Shown: positions 50,377 through 59,132 of the stretch, one piece after another
Layout of the letters: the number at the start of each line of letters is the position of its first letter
How positions within the stretch are numbered: position 1 is the stretch's first letter
Source of the DNA: Chitinophagales bacterium
GTDB taxonomy: Bacteria; Bacteroidota; Bacteroidia; Chitinophagales; BACL12
DNA length: 64,000 bases
Direction: 5' to 3'
Assembly (NCBI GenBank): GCA_020636645.1
Contig: JACJXO010000002.1
Location: 496,001-560,000, forward strand
Translations under genes and position numbers: made by a program
Notes under the pieces: model-generated
Told to the model about the DNA's origin: nothing
Databases searched by the model: none
What the model saw: the letters and a program-made list of their open reading frames with translations, nothing else

Positions 50377-50984
50377 CCACGTAGTGTTTCCGTTCTCAAA
50401 GTTCTGATCCGGATGGTATGCAATACCCGCTCAAGAGCCGGCAACATTCTGGGTGCAGCTTTCTCACTGTCGTGCCAGACAATGATGCTTCCGCCTCGCA
50501 TACCTGACAATACATTGTTGGCACAGTCATCGGCCGTTAGTAGTTCATCAAAATCGCCGCTCAGTACATCCCACATGATGATCCTGTATTGTTGCTTCAG
50601 CAGCTGCATCTGCCGGTAACCGATCCTGCCGTAAGGAGGTCTGAATAACCTGCTGGACACCAGATCAGCACATTTCTCTACATCCTCCAGATAGGTTTCA
50701 TCGTTGCTTCGCCAGCCGTTCAGGTGGTGAAAGGTATGGTTGCCCACCGCATGGCCTTCGTCCAGGATTCGCCGGTATAATTCCGGGTGTTTCTGCACAT
50801 TATGGCCGATACAAAAGAAGGTGGCTTTCACTTCTGATGCGGCCAGCATGTCAAGCACCTTGTCTGTAACTCCCGGCACCGGTCCGTCATCGAAGGTCAG
50901 AAAGATGGCATCTGTTTCAGGCACATCCCAGGTGAGACCGCCGAACAAAGATTTCAGATAAGCCGGTGTGCGGGTAAAATACAT
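50373..50984 (-). CDS. Polysaccharide deacetylase (NodB homology domain)
   Basis: A 203-residue CE4-type deacetylase. Motifs in order: TFDDGP (catalytic Asp and metal Asp), HTFHHL (metal His pair), RPPYGR, WDVLSGDFD, and IIVWHDS with the catalytic His. It has no signal peptide, which suggests a cytoplasmic or peripheral location unusual for peptidoglycan or chitin deacetylases. The start at 50984 (MYFTRTPAYLKSLF) is preferred over a TTG six codons upstream. It is upstream of, and overlaps, tatD and is divergent from gltX. Confidence 0.91.
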   Translation of the reverse strand: MYFTRTPAYLKSLFGGLTWDVPETDAIFLTFDDGPVPGVTDKVLDMLAASEVKATFFCIGHNVQKHPELYRRILDEGHAVGNHTFHHLNGWRSNDETYLEDVEKCADLVSSRLFRPPYGRIGYRQMQLLKQQYRIIMWDVLSGDFDELLTADDCANNVLSGMRGGSIIVWHDSEKAAPRMLPALERVLHTIRIRTLRTETLRG

Positions 50985-51032
50985 GCAGCAGAAGGGCAAC
51001 AATGATAATCATTTTTAACTTTACACCCGCTT

Positions 51033-52574
51033 ATGGAAAATGCCGGAAAAGTCAGGCTGCGCTACGCTCCGAGCCCTACAGGGCCACAGCATATCGGGGG
51101 TATCAGAACAGCCTTGTTCAACTACCTCTTTGTCAAAAAACACGGAGGCACCTTTGTGTTCCGCAGTGAGGATACAGACCAGACCCGTTTTGTTCCGGGT
51201 GCAGAAGAATACATTGTGGATTCACTCCAATGGGCGGGTATCACCATTGATGAAGGCATCCATGTGGGCGGGCCTTATGGTCCTTACCGTCAGAGCGAAC
51301 GCAAAGACATGTACCGGCAGTATGCGGAACAACTGGTGAAAGATGGTCATGCTTATTATGCCTTTGACACACCGGCAGAGCTGGAAGAGATGCGGGAGCG
51401 CATGAGCAGCCAGGGCAACCCGAGTCCGGCATATGATCATATCACCCGTCAGTACATGAAGAACAGCCTGTCACTGAGTCAGGATGAAACAGAAAAAAGG
51501 CTGGCCTCCGGCGATGCTTATGTGATCCGCCTGAAGATGCCCAGGAATGAAGAACTGAAGTTCGAAGACCTCATTCGCGGATGGGTGGTATTCAATACCA
51601 GTCAGCTGGACGACAAAGTGCTCTTCAAGAGTGACGGCATGCCTACCTACCATCTGGCCAATGTGGTGGATGATCACCTCATGCACATCACCCATGTGGT
51701 TCGTGGTGAAGAATGGCTGCCCAGTGCCCCTACACACATCATGCTGTACAGAAGCCTGGGTTGGGAAGACACCATGCCCCGGTTCGCACACCTGCCACTG
51801 GTACTCAAACCGGAAGGGAATGGCAAACTGAGCAAGCGGGATGGCGACAGGTTAGGTTTTCCCATTTATACCCTGAACTGGGAAAACCCGTTAACGGGAG
51901 AAAAGATCAGCGGACTGGCAGAACGCGGTTTTCTGCCTGAGGCCTATATGAATTTCCTGGCCTTACTTGGATGGCATCCGGGGGGAGACAAGGAAGTAAT
52001 GACGCCTGAAGAGCTGGTAGAGTCTTTCAGCCTGGACCGGGTTGGAAAATCAGGAGCCCGCTTTGACCCCGAGAAGGCCAAATGGATCAACCAGCAGCAT
52101 ATCAAGATGAAAACCGGAGCTGAACTGGCTGAACTGTTGGCTCCCACCCTGGAAGCTGCAGGGGTTTCAGCTGAGCCGGCATTTGTGGCTGCGGCATGTG
52201 AGCTGATGAAAGACCGGGCAGTGTTCATTCCTGATCTCTATGAGCAGGGAAAATTTCTATTCGGGGATGATCTGGAATACGACGAAAAAACCGTCGCAAA
52301 AAAATGGAAAAAAGAAAATGCCGGATTGTTTGAAAATCTCCGTGAGCGTCTATTTTTGCTGGAACAATTCAGCGAATCAGAACTGGAAAGAACAGTCCAC
52401 GATTTTATGGAAGACAAAGGACTGAAAGCAGGAGAAGTGATGCCTGTGCTGAGACTGGCACTGGCAGGCGGATTACAGGGACCACCGGTATCAGCCATGA
52501 TGGCCCTGCTTGGAAAAGAAAGTTGTGACAACAGGCTGAAAAAAGGTTTTCAATTGTTCAACACCTTGATTTAA
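51033..52574 (+). CDS. gltX: Glutamyl-tRNA synthetase
   Basis: Charges tRNA-Glu. The 513-residue class I synthetase has the HIGH-like PSPTGPQHIGGIRTALFNYLF near residue 11 and the KMSKS-like GKLSKRDGDRLG near residue 265, with the helical anticodon-binding domain behind. HVVRGEEWLPSAPTHIMLY is the typical active-site helix. Length is standard for discriminating enzymes, although specificity for tRNA-Gln cannot be judged. A near-consensus box TAACTTTA lies nine bases before the ATG. It forms an operon with the acidic protein nine bases downstream. Confidence 0.97.
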   Translation: MENAGKVRLRYAPSPTGPQHIGGIRTALFNYLFVKKHGGTFVFRSEDTDQTRFVPGAEEYIVDSLQWAGITIDEGIHVGGPYGPYRQSERKDMYRQYAEQLVKDGHAYYAFDTPAELEEMRERMSSQGNPSPAYDHITRQYMKNSLSLSQDETEKRLASGDAYVIRLKMPRNEELKFEDLIRGWVVFNTSQLDDKVLFKSDGMPTYHLANVVDDHLMHITHVVRGEEWLPSAPTHIMLYRSLGWEDTMPRFAHLPLVLKPEGNGKLSKRDGDRLGFPIYTLNWENPLTGEKISGLAERGFLPEAYMNFLALLGWHPGGDKEVMTPEELVESFSLDRVGKSGARFDPEKAKWINQQHIKMKTGAELAELLAPTLEAAGVSAEPAFVAAACELMKDRAVFIPDLYEQGKFLFGDDLEYDEKTVAKKWKKENAGLFENLRERLFLLEQFSESELERTVHDFMEDKGLKAGEVMPVLRLALAGGLQGPPVSAMMALLGKESCDNRLKKGFQLFNTLI

Positions 52575-52583
52575 CTTTATACC

Positions 52584-53015
52584 ATGCCCAAAAAGAAACC
52601 TATGGAAGGCAAGCCTGAAGTACATGAAGAACTCGAAGGATTTGACATGCAGATCAACGAATTCGGTGAGATCATCAGTAATACATCGGTCGATAAACTG
52701 AACCGTTTCCTCAACAAACATGTAGAGGACAAGAAGTTCAAAGGAATGGATCAACTCCCCTATGCTCAGCATGATGACGATGATGATGAAGACCTGGATG
52801 ACGATGATTTCGAAGAGGGCGATGACGACCTGGATTTTGATTCAGATGATGATGATGAAATAGCTGATCTGGTCAAGAACATGGAAAAGGATTTCGGAAA
52901 AAAAGGTGGTAAGAAAGGCAAGGACTTCGAAGACTTTGACGACGAAGAGATGATAGACGAGTATGGTGAAGAATATGGCGAAGAAGACGACTATGATTTT
53001 GACGATGATCTCTGA
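52584..53015 (+). CDS. Highly acidic low-complexity protein (143 aa)
   Basis: A 143-residue soluble protein. The first 60 residues are ordinary (EGFDMQINEFGEIISNTSVDKLNRFLNKHVEDKKFKG); from about residue 63 it is dominated by Asp and Glu runs (DDDDDED, DDDDFEEGDDDLDFDSDDDDE), ending in EDDYDFDDDL with one Lys/Gly patch (GKKGGKKGK). It starts nine bases after gltX and shares its terminator. The opening segment looks conserved-domain-like, but I cannot name it. The tail may bind cations or basic proteins such as ribosomal proteins (inference). Confidence 0.82.
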   Translation: MPKKKPMEGKPEVHEELEGFDMQINEFGEIISNTSVDKLNRFLNKHVEDKKFKGMDQLPYAQHDDDDDEDLDDDDFEEGDDDLDFDSDDDDEIADLVKNMEKDFGKKGGKKGKDFEDFDDEEMIDEYGEEYGEEDDYDFDDDL

Positions 53016-53036
53016 TCATCATACATGATACGACTG

Positions 53037-53062
53037 ACCCGGTGCGACACACCGGGTTTTTT
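53037..53062 (+). terminator. Terminator of the gltX operon
   Basis: ACCCGGTG and CACCGGGT form an 8-bp stem with a five-base loop, followed by TTTTTT on the plus strand. It lies 22 bases after the acidic-protein stop and just beyond the convergent trmN6 stop, so it may serve both strands. Confidence 0.88.
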
Positions 53063-53076
53063 ATTGTCTGTTCCTG

Positions 53077-53790
53077 TTAAAGGTAGAATGCCTCTGTCAA
53101 TCGTTGATATGATGAATGCCTGGTGCCATCAGGGCCTTCCAGAATGATCTCATCCGTTCGGATCGTCTGCGGTTGCCTGTACCAGGCTGATAAGATCCGG
53201 TTCACCGGTTTTCCTGCTCTGCTGTACACATTTGTCTGCCGGCACAGATACCAGCCGTTATGTATGGCATGTCTGGCATATACCTGATGCACCTCTACAG
53301 GCAGTATCAAAGCAAAAGCCCCGCCTGCAGAAAGTAATTTCTCAGCTCCTGAAAAGAGCACCTCTACAGGCAGAAATGTTGCATCACGTGCCATACGTCT
53401 TTTTGCATCAGGCACTTCCCAGCCTCCGCTAAAGAATGGCGGATTACATACCACCAGATCATAGGTATGCACGACCGCACTGATCCATTCCTGAAACGAT
53501 GCCTGGAACACCTGTATCCTGCTACTGAACGGGCTGGCAGCTGCATTATACAACGCCTGCTCTGCAGCATGGACATCCAGTTCAATGGCATGAACCTCAG
53601 CCACAGGAAATCTCTGTGCCAGCATAAGGGCAATGAGGCCGCTACCGGTTCCGATGTCCAGTATGCTGCGAACACCTTCACCCTCAGCCCAGGCACCCAG
53701 CAACACACCATCCGTACCCACTTTCATAGCTGCATGCTGTTGGGCAATACAGAATTGCTTCATGCGGAATACCTGTGCTTTTTCCTGCAT
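53077..53790 (-). CDS. trmN6: tRNA1(Val) A37 N6-methyltransferase (YfiC family)
   Basis: A 237-residue SAM-dependent methyltransferase. FCIAQQHAAMKVGTDGVLLGAWA is the family's opening block. The SAM-binding DIGTGSGLIALMLAQ and the acidic EL at the end of strand 2 (AIELDVHAAEQA) are followed by the catalytic VCNPPFF (Asn-Pro-Pro-Phe), which marks an adenine N6-methyltransferase. The ATG at 53790 gives the usual short N-terminus. A near-consensus box TACCTTTA lies about ten bases upstream. Substrate assignment rests on family resemblance. Confidence 0.9.
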   Translation of the reverse strand: MQEKAQVFRMKQFCIAQQHAAMKVGTDGVLLGAWAEGEGVRSILDIGTGSGLIALMLAQRFPVAEVHAIELDVHAAEQALYNAAASPFSSRIQVFQASFQEWISAVVHTYDLVVCNPPFFSGGWEVPDAKRRMARDATFLPVEVLFSGAEKLLSAGGAFALILPVEVHQVYARHAIHNGWYLCRQTNVYSRAGKPVNRILSAWYRQPQTIRTDEIILEGPDGTRHSSYQRLTEAFYL

Positions 53791-53857
53791 AATGACCCGT
53801 TAAAGGTAATGCCGCACAGAAAGAGTATTATTTCGTAACTTCCTGAAAATTTTACTG

Positions 53858-55432
53858 ATGAAAAGACTTCTCCTCTCCCTTTCCATCCTTGGAATCTGGA
53901 TTCCCGCACAGGCCCAGTTGGTCGTATGGGAAGAACCCAATGACACCACATTCATTTTCTCACTTGCCGGTCCCGGTGTAACAGTTTCCAATATTGAACG
54001 GAACTGTGCAGAGGGTGCCAGCGGATTCTACAACTCTTTAGATGCCAATGTTGGCATTGACAGTGGAATCGCTCTTACTTCCGGTTCACTGATCAATGCG
54101 GTAGGCCCGAATAACCTGGGTTCTGCTTCTGTAGCCAATGGTTATGATGGCGATGACGATCTGGACGCACTCCTTCCTGGATATCTGACCTATGATGCCT
54201 GCTATATCGAGTTTGATATGACCGTGGCTGCTGATACGGTTCGCATAGATTATGTATTCGGGTCAGAAGAATATCTGGAATTTGTGGGCACTTCATTCAA
54301 TGATGTGTTCGCCTTCTGGGTGAGTGGTCCCGGCATTCCAGATCCGGTGAATATTGCCACCATTCCGGGTACCGATCTGCCGGTAGCCATCAACAACGTT
54401 AATTCTACCAGCTATCCTGAATACTATGTAGTGAACGGCGACGGCTCTTCTGATCCTTATGCCAGCGATTCCTCTTATATACAATATGACGGTCTGACAG
54501 TGGTTCTTACCGGCGAGATCGCCGTGACCGCAGGCGAGACCTATCACATGAAGATCGCCGTGGCTGATGCCGGCGATATGATCTTCGATACCGGTGTATT
54601 CATGCGCACCGGAAGCCTTGGAAGCCTTCGTATGGGTACCGGATATTATGGTGATGGTGAAGCTTTGGTTGCAGCAGAAGAATGCTCCAACGGCTATATT
54701 GAATTCACCAACTTTGTGCCCAGCGACCTGGACCTGGTGATCGATTACACGATTGACGGTACGGCCGAAATGGGTGTTGACTATGAAGTGATCGCTGAAC
54801 AGATCACCATCCCCGCAGGTATGTCAACCGCCATCCTGCCCATCGTTCCCATCAGCGATGAACTGAATGAAGGCGATGAGACCATCATCCTCCACCTGTT
54901 TAATCCACAATCAGGTTATGTATATGACGAGGTGGAAGTGATCCTGGCCGACAGGATAGATGCAGATTTCAGCACCAGCACAACTGACGCAACGATCAGT
55001 TTTACTGACAATTCTGATCCTGCTGTAGAATGGTTCTGGGACTTTGGTGACGGCACTACCAGTACTGAACAAAACCCTGTACATACTTATGCAGCGCAAG
55101 GAAGCTTTGAGGTTTGTCTGACCGTGACCAACGAAAATTCCTGTGCTTCTACCGCTTGCAAAACAGTAAGTGCAGCTACAGATCTGAACGATGCTGCCTC
55201 CGGCTGGTTGTCTGTTTACCCAAATCCGGCCAGTGGTTCTTTCACGGTATCGCCGGGCGGAAGTGATGTGTACAGCCTTTCAGTCATTGATCTGAGCGGC
55301 CGTATAGTAGCCACTTACCAGGAACTTCTGGGTCAGCAGATCATTGACTGCAGCCAGTGGGCAGCGGGCACCTATATGCTTCGTCTGGACACTGCATCAG
55401 GCACCCATTTGGAACAGATCGATATCCGGTAA
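53858..55432 (+). CDS. T9SS-secreted protein with choice-of-anchor L, Calx-beta, PKD and type A sorting domains
   Basis: A 524-residue secreted or surface protein. Signal peptide MKRLLLSLSILGIWIPAQAQ; choice-of-anchor L domain about 30-235 (GIDSGIALTSGSLINAVGPNN, VRIDYVFGSEEYLEFVGTSFNDVFAFWVSGPG); Calx-beta-like repeat about 255-365 (IDYTIDGTAEMGVDYEVI, ISDELNEGDETIIL); PKD domain about 366-445 (WFWDFGDGTTSTEQNPVHTYAAQGSFEVCLTV); and a type A sorting domain from YPNPASGSFTV to the end. It is probably an adhesin or matrix protein exported by the type IX system. Asp-rich loops suggest calcium binding. Confidence 0.92.
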   Translation: MKRLLLSLSILGIWIPAQAQLVVWEEPNDTTFIFSLAGPGVTVSNIERNCAEGASGFYNSLDANVGIDSGIALTSGSLINAVGPNNLGSASVANGYDGDDDLDALLPGYLTYDACYIEFDMTVAADTVRIDYVFGSEEYLEFVGTSFNDVFAFWVSGPGIPDPVNIATIPGTDLPVAINNVNSTSYPEYYVVNGDGSSDPYASDSSYIQYDGLTVVLTGEIAVTAGETYHMKIAVADAGDMIFDTGVFMRTGSLGSLRMGTGYYGDGEALVAAEECSNGYIEFTNFVPSDLDLVIDYTIDGTAEMGVDYEVIAEQITIPAGMSTAILPIVPISDELNEGDETIILHLFNPQSGYVYDEVEVILADRIDADFSTSTTDATISFTDNSDPAVEWFWDFGDGTTSTEQNPVHTYAAQGSFEVCLTVTNENSCASTACKTVSAATDLNDAASGWLSVYPNPASGSFTVSPGGSDVYSLSVIDLSGRIVATYQELLGQQIIDCSQWAAGTYMLRLDTASGTHLEQIDIR

Positions 55433-55453
55433 CGGGCACCAATGGCAATGAAC

Positions 55454-55487
55454 AACCCGCCGGTAAGAATTTATCGGCGGGTTTTTT
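55454..55487 (+). terminator. Terminator of the choice-of-anchor L gene
   Basis: AACCCGCCG and CGGCGGGTT form a 9-bp stem with a 12-base loop, followed by a T run, about 20 bases after the stop at 55432. Confidence 0.88.
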
Positions 55488-55540
55488 ATGTGCTTTGAAG
55501 CCATCTTGCTTACCTTCACACCTGAAAAATCACCCCTTTT

Positions 55541-56368
55541 ATGCTGAAGATCATTGCTGCGACCGACTTCTCAGAAGCTGCCAAACATGCTTTACGCTTC
55601 ATTGTGAATGCAACCCGGAATATGGATCGGGAGATATTGGTCTTAAACGTGGTACATCTGGATGGCCCACCGCCCTCAGCCATGATGAGCTCTATCATAG
55701 AATCTCTGAAGACCAAAGCTTATTTTGACTACCAGACCTTATCTGCAGAGATCTCTGCAGAGTTTGGAGAAGAAATTCCCATGCGTTTTCATGCAGAAGT
55801 TGGCCATCCTGCTTCACGTATCATACAGCGATATGCTGCTGCAGAAGGGGCAGATCTGATTGTAATGGGCATGAAAGGTTTGTCTGGTGTGGAGAAAGCT
55901 TTTCTTGGAAGTGTGGCTGCCAATGTGGCCATGCACAGCAGGTTTCCGGTCATGATCGTACCGGCTGACTGTCAAATATACCCGATAGAACATATTGTAG
56001 ATGCCACTGACCTGTATCAGGATGAAATAGAATTTGGTGCGGTCATGCAATTTGCCCGACTGTTTGGTGCAGAAGTGAGCATGTTGCATGTTTTTGCTTC
56101 AGATGATGCTGTAGAACAAACAAATATTCAGGCTCTGAACGAAGGTCTTGTAAAGAAATATGGCGAGCTGAAAGACGTGCGCTATGTATCTGTCAAAAAT
56201 GATAATGTGGTCAATGGTATTGAAGCCTACACCAATGAACATCCTACAGACCTGCTGGTTGTTTTCACACACAAACGATTGTTCTACGAACGCTTGTTTG
56301 ACCGCAGTATTTCCAGAGAGCTGGCTTTCGAATCAAAGGTTGCTCTACTGGTGCTGAAAAGCGAATGA
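55541..56368 (+). CDS. Universal stress protein, tandem UspA domains
   Basis: A 275-residue cytoplasmic protein with two UspA domains. The first (1-140) has IIAATDFSEAAKHALRF and the nucleotide-binding Gly cluster GMKGLSGVEKAFLGSVAANVA, followed by SRFPVMIVP. The second (about 145-275) is divergent and lacks that glycine cluster (HKRLFYERLFDRSISRELAF). Tandem Usp proteins bind ATP and respond to starvation or redox stress. It converges on the TonB-receptor gene with six bases between stops and no terminator. Confidence 0.92.
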   Translation: MLKIIAATDFSEAAKHALRFIVNATRNMDREILVLNVVHLDGPPPSAMMSSIIESLKTKAYFDYQTLSAEISAEFGEEIPMRFHAEVGHPASRIIQRYAAAEGADLIVMGMKGLSGVEKAFLGSVAANVAMHSRFPVMIVPADCQIYPIEHIVDATDLYQDEIEFGAVMQFARLFGAEVSMLHVFASDDAVEQTNIQALNEGLVKKYGELKDVRYVSVKNDNVVNGIEAYTNEHPTDLLVVFTHKRLFYERLFDRSISRELAFESKVALLVLKSE

Positions 56369-56374
56369 CACCTC

Positions 56375-59026
56375 TTACAGACTAAGGCTTACCCCTGCAT
56401 TTATCTGAAGAAATCCGGCGGGAAACAATCCTCCGGTGGCCCGGTTCAATCTGGAACTTCTGTAGATCTGGTTGGTCAGGTTCTTTCCTGATACAAAGAA
56501 TCTGATATCCTTTGCCTGCCCCCGGTCTCCCAGTTCATAAGCCAGATTGGCATCAAGAGTTGTATAAGCCGGCAACTCACCTATGGAGCCGTCTGCACTT
56601 TCATTCTCAAAATTGAAGAACTCTGTGAACTGAGGTCCTACATGATTGACCACACTGTTGATCATCCAATGTTTGCTCTCATAGTTCAAACCAACATTGA
56701 AGATGACCGGAGTTACATAAGGCACTGCATAATCTGTAACACCACCATCACCATACGTGATAGCAACAGAAGTGATCTGACCAAACTGTGAGATGTCCAT
56801 TGCACCTTCATATAGTTCGCCGTCCAGATATACCTCAAAGGCACTTCTGTCTGCATTTATCTTATCGATCAATTCCTGCCTGGTGGCCGAAGAATGAACC
56901 ACCTTGGTCAGCAGATCTGCATCTGATAAAGTGCCGGCAGTAATGGCAGACTGCATATAAGTAAATGCACCTGACAATGTGAGCGCCTGGTCATGTACTC
57001 CAAGACTTTTCAAAATATTGTAGGAAGCAGCCAGTTCTGCACCACTGATCCGCACTGCACCAAGGGTCTGAAATGCCTGTGCCCTGGCAGGTGAATAGAA
57101 GTTGGAAATGAACATGTTGAATAACGACAGCTGTCCGTTCATGGAATTCCTGTTGTTGATCCAGCGGGCACCCAATTCCTGGTTCCAGCTTTCTTCAGGT
57201 TGAAGATTGGCAATATCGGGCGATGGCACCACCTCACCATTCAACAACTCATTAAACGATATAGCTGTTGTAGGCGATGAAAATGCCTTGTACACACCGG
57301 TGAAGAATTCCCAGTTATTAGAGCCGGAATTGATATCGCGGAACACCAGGCTCAGTCCGGGAGTAAACTCGCCGAAGTCATTGGTAATTTCCCCAAAATC
57401 ATGGCCTGTATTGGCCGGATCACTACCATTCTGCAGCAGGTCATTCTTGGTCAGATGGATCTGTTCGTACCTGAGGATGGGAATGACGGAAAATCTTCCA
57501 AAACGAAAATCGTTGCGCACATAACCAGAGGTAGCCAGTACGGTATAGAATGCGTCTGCAGATGTGCGCCCGCTTCGTGCCCACTTACTGCTGTCTCCCA
57601 GAATGGTGATGTCGTGGTAAGTCTCACCATGCACTTTGACCATAGCCTCCAGATTGTTTCCTGCAGCCCATTTCAGGTTGGCCTTCTCATGTGCTCCATA
57701 GACCAGGTACTGCCAGCGGCTGTCAGAATTACTTTCTATGCCATTTACCCGCTTACCCACACGTACATAGTCATCGTCAGTAAATTCCAACCCATCCAGG
57801 TAAGAATAGAATTGCTGATAATTCTCTTCGCCCACATACTCCTGTACATCAGCAGCATGCACCACAACAGAATTCTGCTTCCACCAATCCCGGTAAAAAT
57901 CTGATCCATATACCTTGCTCTGCAGACTGAGCTTTTCATTGACCTTGAAATTGTGAACTACATCCAGTCCATACCGGTGACTGGTAAATTCATCAGCTTC
58001 AAAAGGATGACGGGTAGGGTCGGTGTCAAATGTGAACGGTGTCATTCCGCTCAATGAATTATTCACATACTCTTTCTGTATCACGATCTTGGTGTACAGG
58101 CTTTGTCTGTCAGATAATTCACTGAACCACTTGCCTGAAACATTCATCATATGCAGGTCTGCATTGTCAGTATAACCGTTGAATCTCTTATAGAGTGCCA
58201 TAAGCTCGGCGCCGCTGTTTCCCCAGGTGCCGCCATAAGAAGCGGAGGCATCCATGTAACCACGTTGACCGCCCTGCACCCGCAAACGCAGGCCTGGATC
58301 ATTGACCGGTCTTCTTGTTATATAATTGACTACCCCGAAAATGCTGTTTGCGCCATACATCAGGGCATCCGGGCCTTTGATGATCTGAATACCATCCAGT
58401 CTGTCTGCAGGTGGATTATAATAGGCTCCGGGTGCAAGATATGGTGCAGGAGAAATTGGAGATCCGTCTTCCAGCAATAGTATCTTGTTAGACCGCCGAG
58501 GGTCACTGCCACGAATACTGATATTCGGCCTGTTGGAAATACCCATGTCGCCCGCAATGTTCACACCCGGAACCGTGCGTATCATTTCTTCAGTGCCGAT
58601 AGGTTGAAACCGTTCCAGCTTCTTGGCAGATATCACATTATTGGTTCCAGTATATCTTGTATCCCATACCTTATACTGTTCGGTAATGGTGATCTCTTCT
58701 ATTTGTATGGTCTTCTCTGTTAGAGAAATCTCATCCAGATCAAGCGGCTGCCCGGGTTGCACTTCAAATGATGCAGACTGATACGGGTCAAAACCAATGC
58801 AGCTGATGCGCAATACATAAGTTCCGGGAGATACATCTTCTATCCGGAACTGCCCGTTCTCATTGGTAAAAGTACCGTGTGTATCGTCCAGGCTGACATT
58901 TACAAAAGCAAGCCCTTGTCTGTTGTTCTCATTGATGACCCGCCCGCTCACTGTGGTCTGCTGGGCCATACCGGCAATAGAAATCAGAACAGTACATAGA
59001 AAGAGTGATATACGCATAACCTTCAT
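56375..59026 (-). CDS. TonB-dependent receptor with carboxypeptidase-like regulatory domain
   Basis: An 883-residue outer-membrane receptor: signal peptide (MKVMRISLFLCTVLISIAGMAQ); a carboxypeptidase-D-like domain about 24-110 (VSGRVINENNRQGLAFVNVSLDDT, GTYVLRISCIGFDPYQ); a TonB-box-like IEEITITEQ near 110; a plug domain about 125-240 (IRTVPGVNIAGDMGISNRPNISIRGSDPRRSNKILLLEDGSPI, KGPDALMYGANSIFGVVNYIT); and a 22-stranded barrel ending in INAGVSLSL. No SusD partner is adjacent. The divergent neighbour is a PafA-type phosphatase, so organophosphate, metal or siderophore uptake are all possible; the substrate is not readable. The plug resembles FecA/ferric-citrate-type receptors in its RGSxxRRSxK pattern. 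Confidence 0.93.
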   Translation of the reverse strand: MKVMRISLFLCTVLISIAGMAQQTTVSGRVINENNRQGLAFVNVSLDDTHGTFTNENGQFRIEDVSPGTYVLRISCIGFDPYQSASFEVQPGQPLDLDEISLTEKTIQIEEITITEQYKVWDTRYTGTNNVISAKKLERFQPIGTEEMIRTVPGVNIAGDMGISNRPNISIRGSDPRRSNKILLLEDGSPISPAPYLAPGAYYNPPADRLDGIQIIKGPDALMYGANSIFGVVNYITRRPVNDPGLRLRVQGGQRGYMDASASYGGTWGNSGAELMALYKRFNGYTDNADLHMMNVSGKWFSELSDRQSLYTKIVIQKEYVNNSLSGMTPFTFDTDPTRHPFEADEFTSHRYGLDVVHNFKVNEKLSLQSKVYGSDFYRDWWKQNSVVVHAADVQEYVGEENYQQFYSYLDGLEFTDDDYVRVGKRVNGIESNSDSRWQYLVYGAHEKANLKWAAGNNLEAMVKVHGETYHDITILGDSSKWARSGRTSADAFYTVLATSGYVRNDFRFGRFSVIPILRYEQIHLTKNDLLQNGSDPANTGHDFGEITNDFGEFTPGLSLVFRDINSGSNNWEFFTGVYKAFSSPTTAISFNELLNGEVVPSPDIANLQPEESWNQELGARWINNRNSMNGQLSLFNMFISNFYSPARAQAFQTLGAVRISGAELAASYNILKSLGVHDQALTLSGAFTYMQSAITAGTLSDADLLTKVVHSSATRQELIDKINADRSAFEVYLDGELYEGAMDISQFGQITSVAITYGDGGVTDYAVPYVTPVIFNVGLNYESKHWMINSVVNHVGPQFTEFFNFENESADGSIGELPAYTTLDANLAYELGDRGQAKDIRFFVSGKNLTNQIYRSSRLNRATGGLFPAGFLQINAGVSLSL

Positions 59027-59035
59027 TGTAGATCA

Positions 59036-59043
59036 CAAAAGTA
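59036..59043 (-). promoter_or_regulatory. -7 box TACTTTTG of the TonB-dependent receptor gene
   Basis: Exact TAnnTTTG on the minus strand, nine bases before the ATG at 59026. No well-spaced TTG is visible. Confidence 0.55.
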
Positions 59044-59132
59044 ACCTCGTCAAACAAGCTATCCCGGCCTGTTTACATTTCTTTTACATAGGGTTCGTAA
59101 CTTTCAGGCAGCACTGAAAGCATTTTAATATC

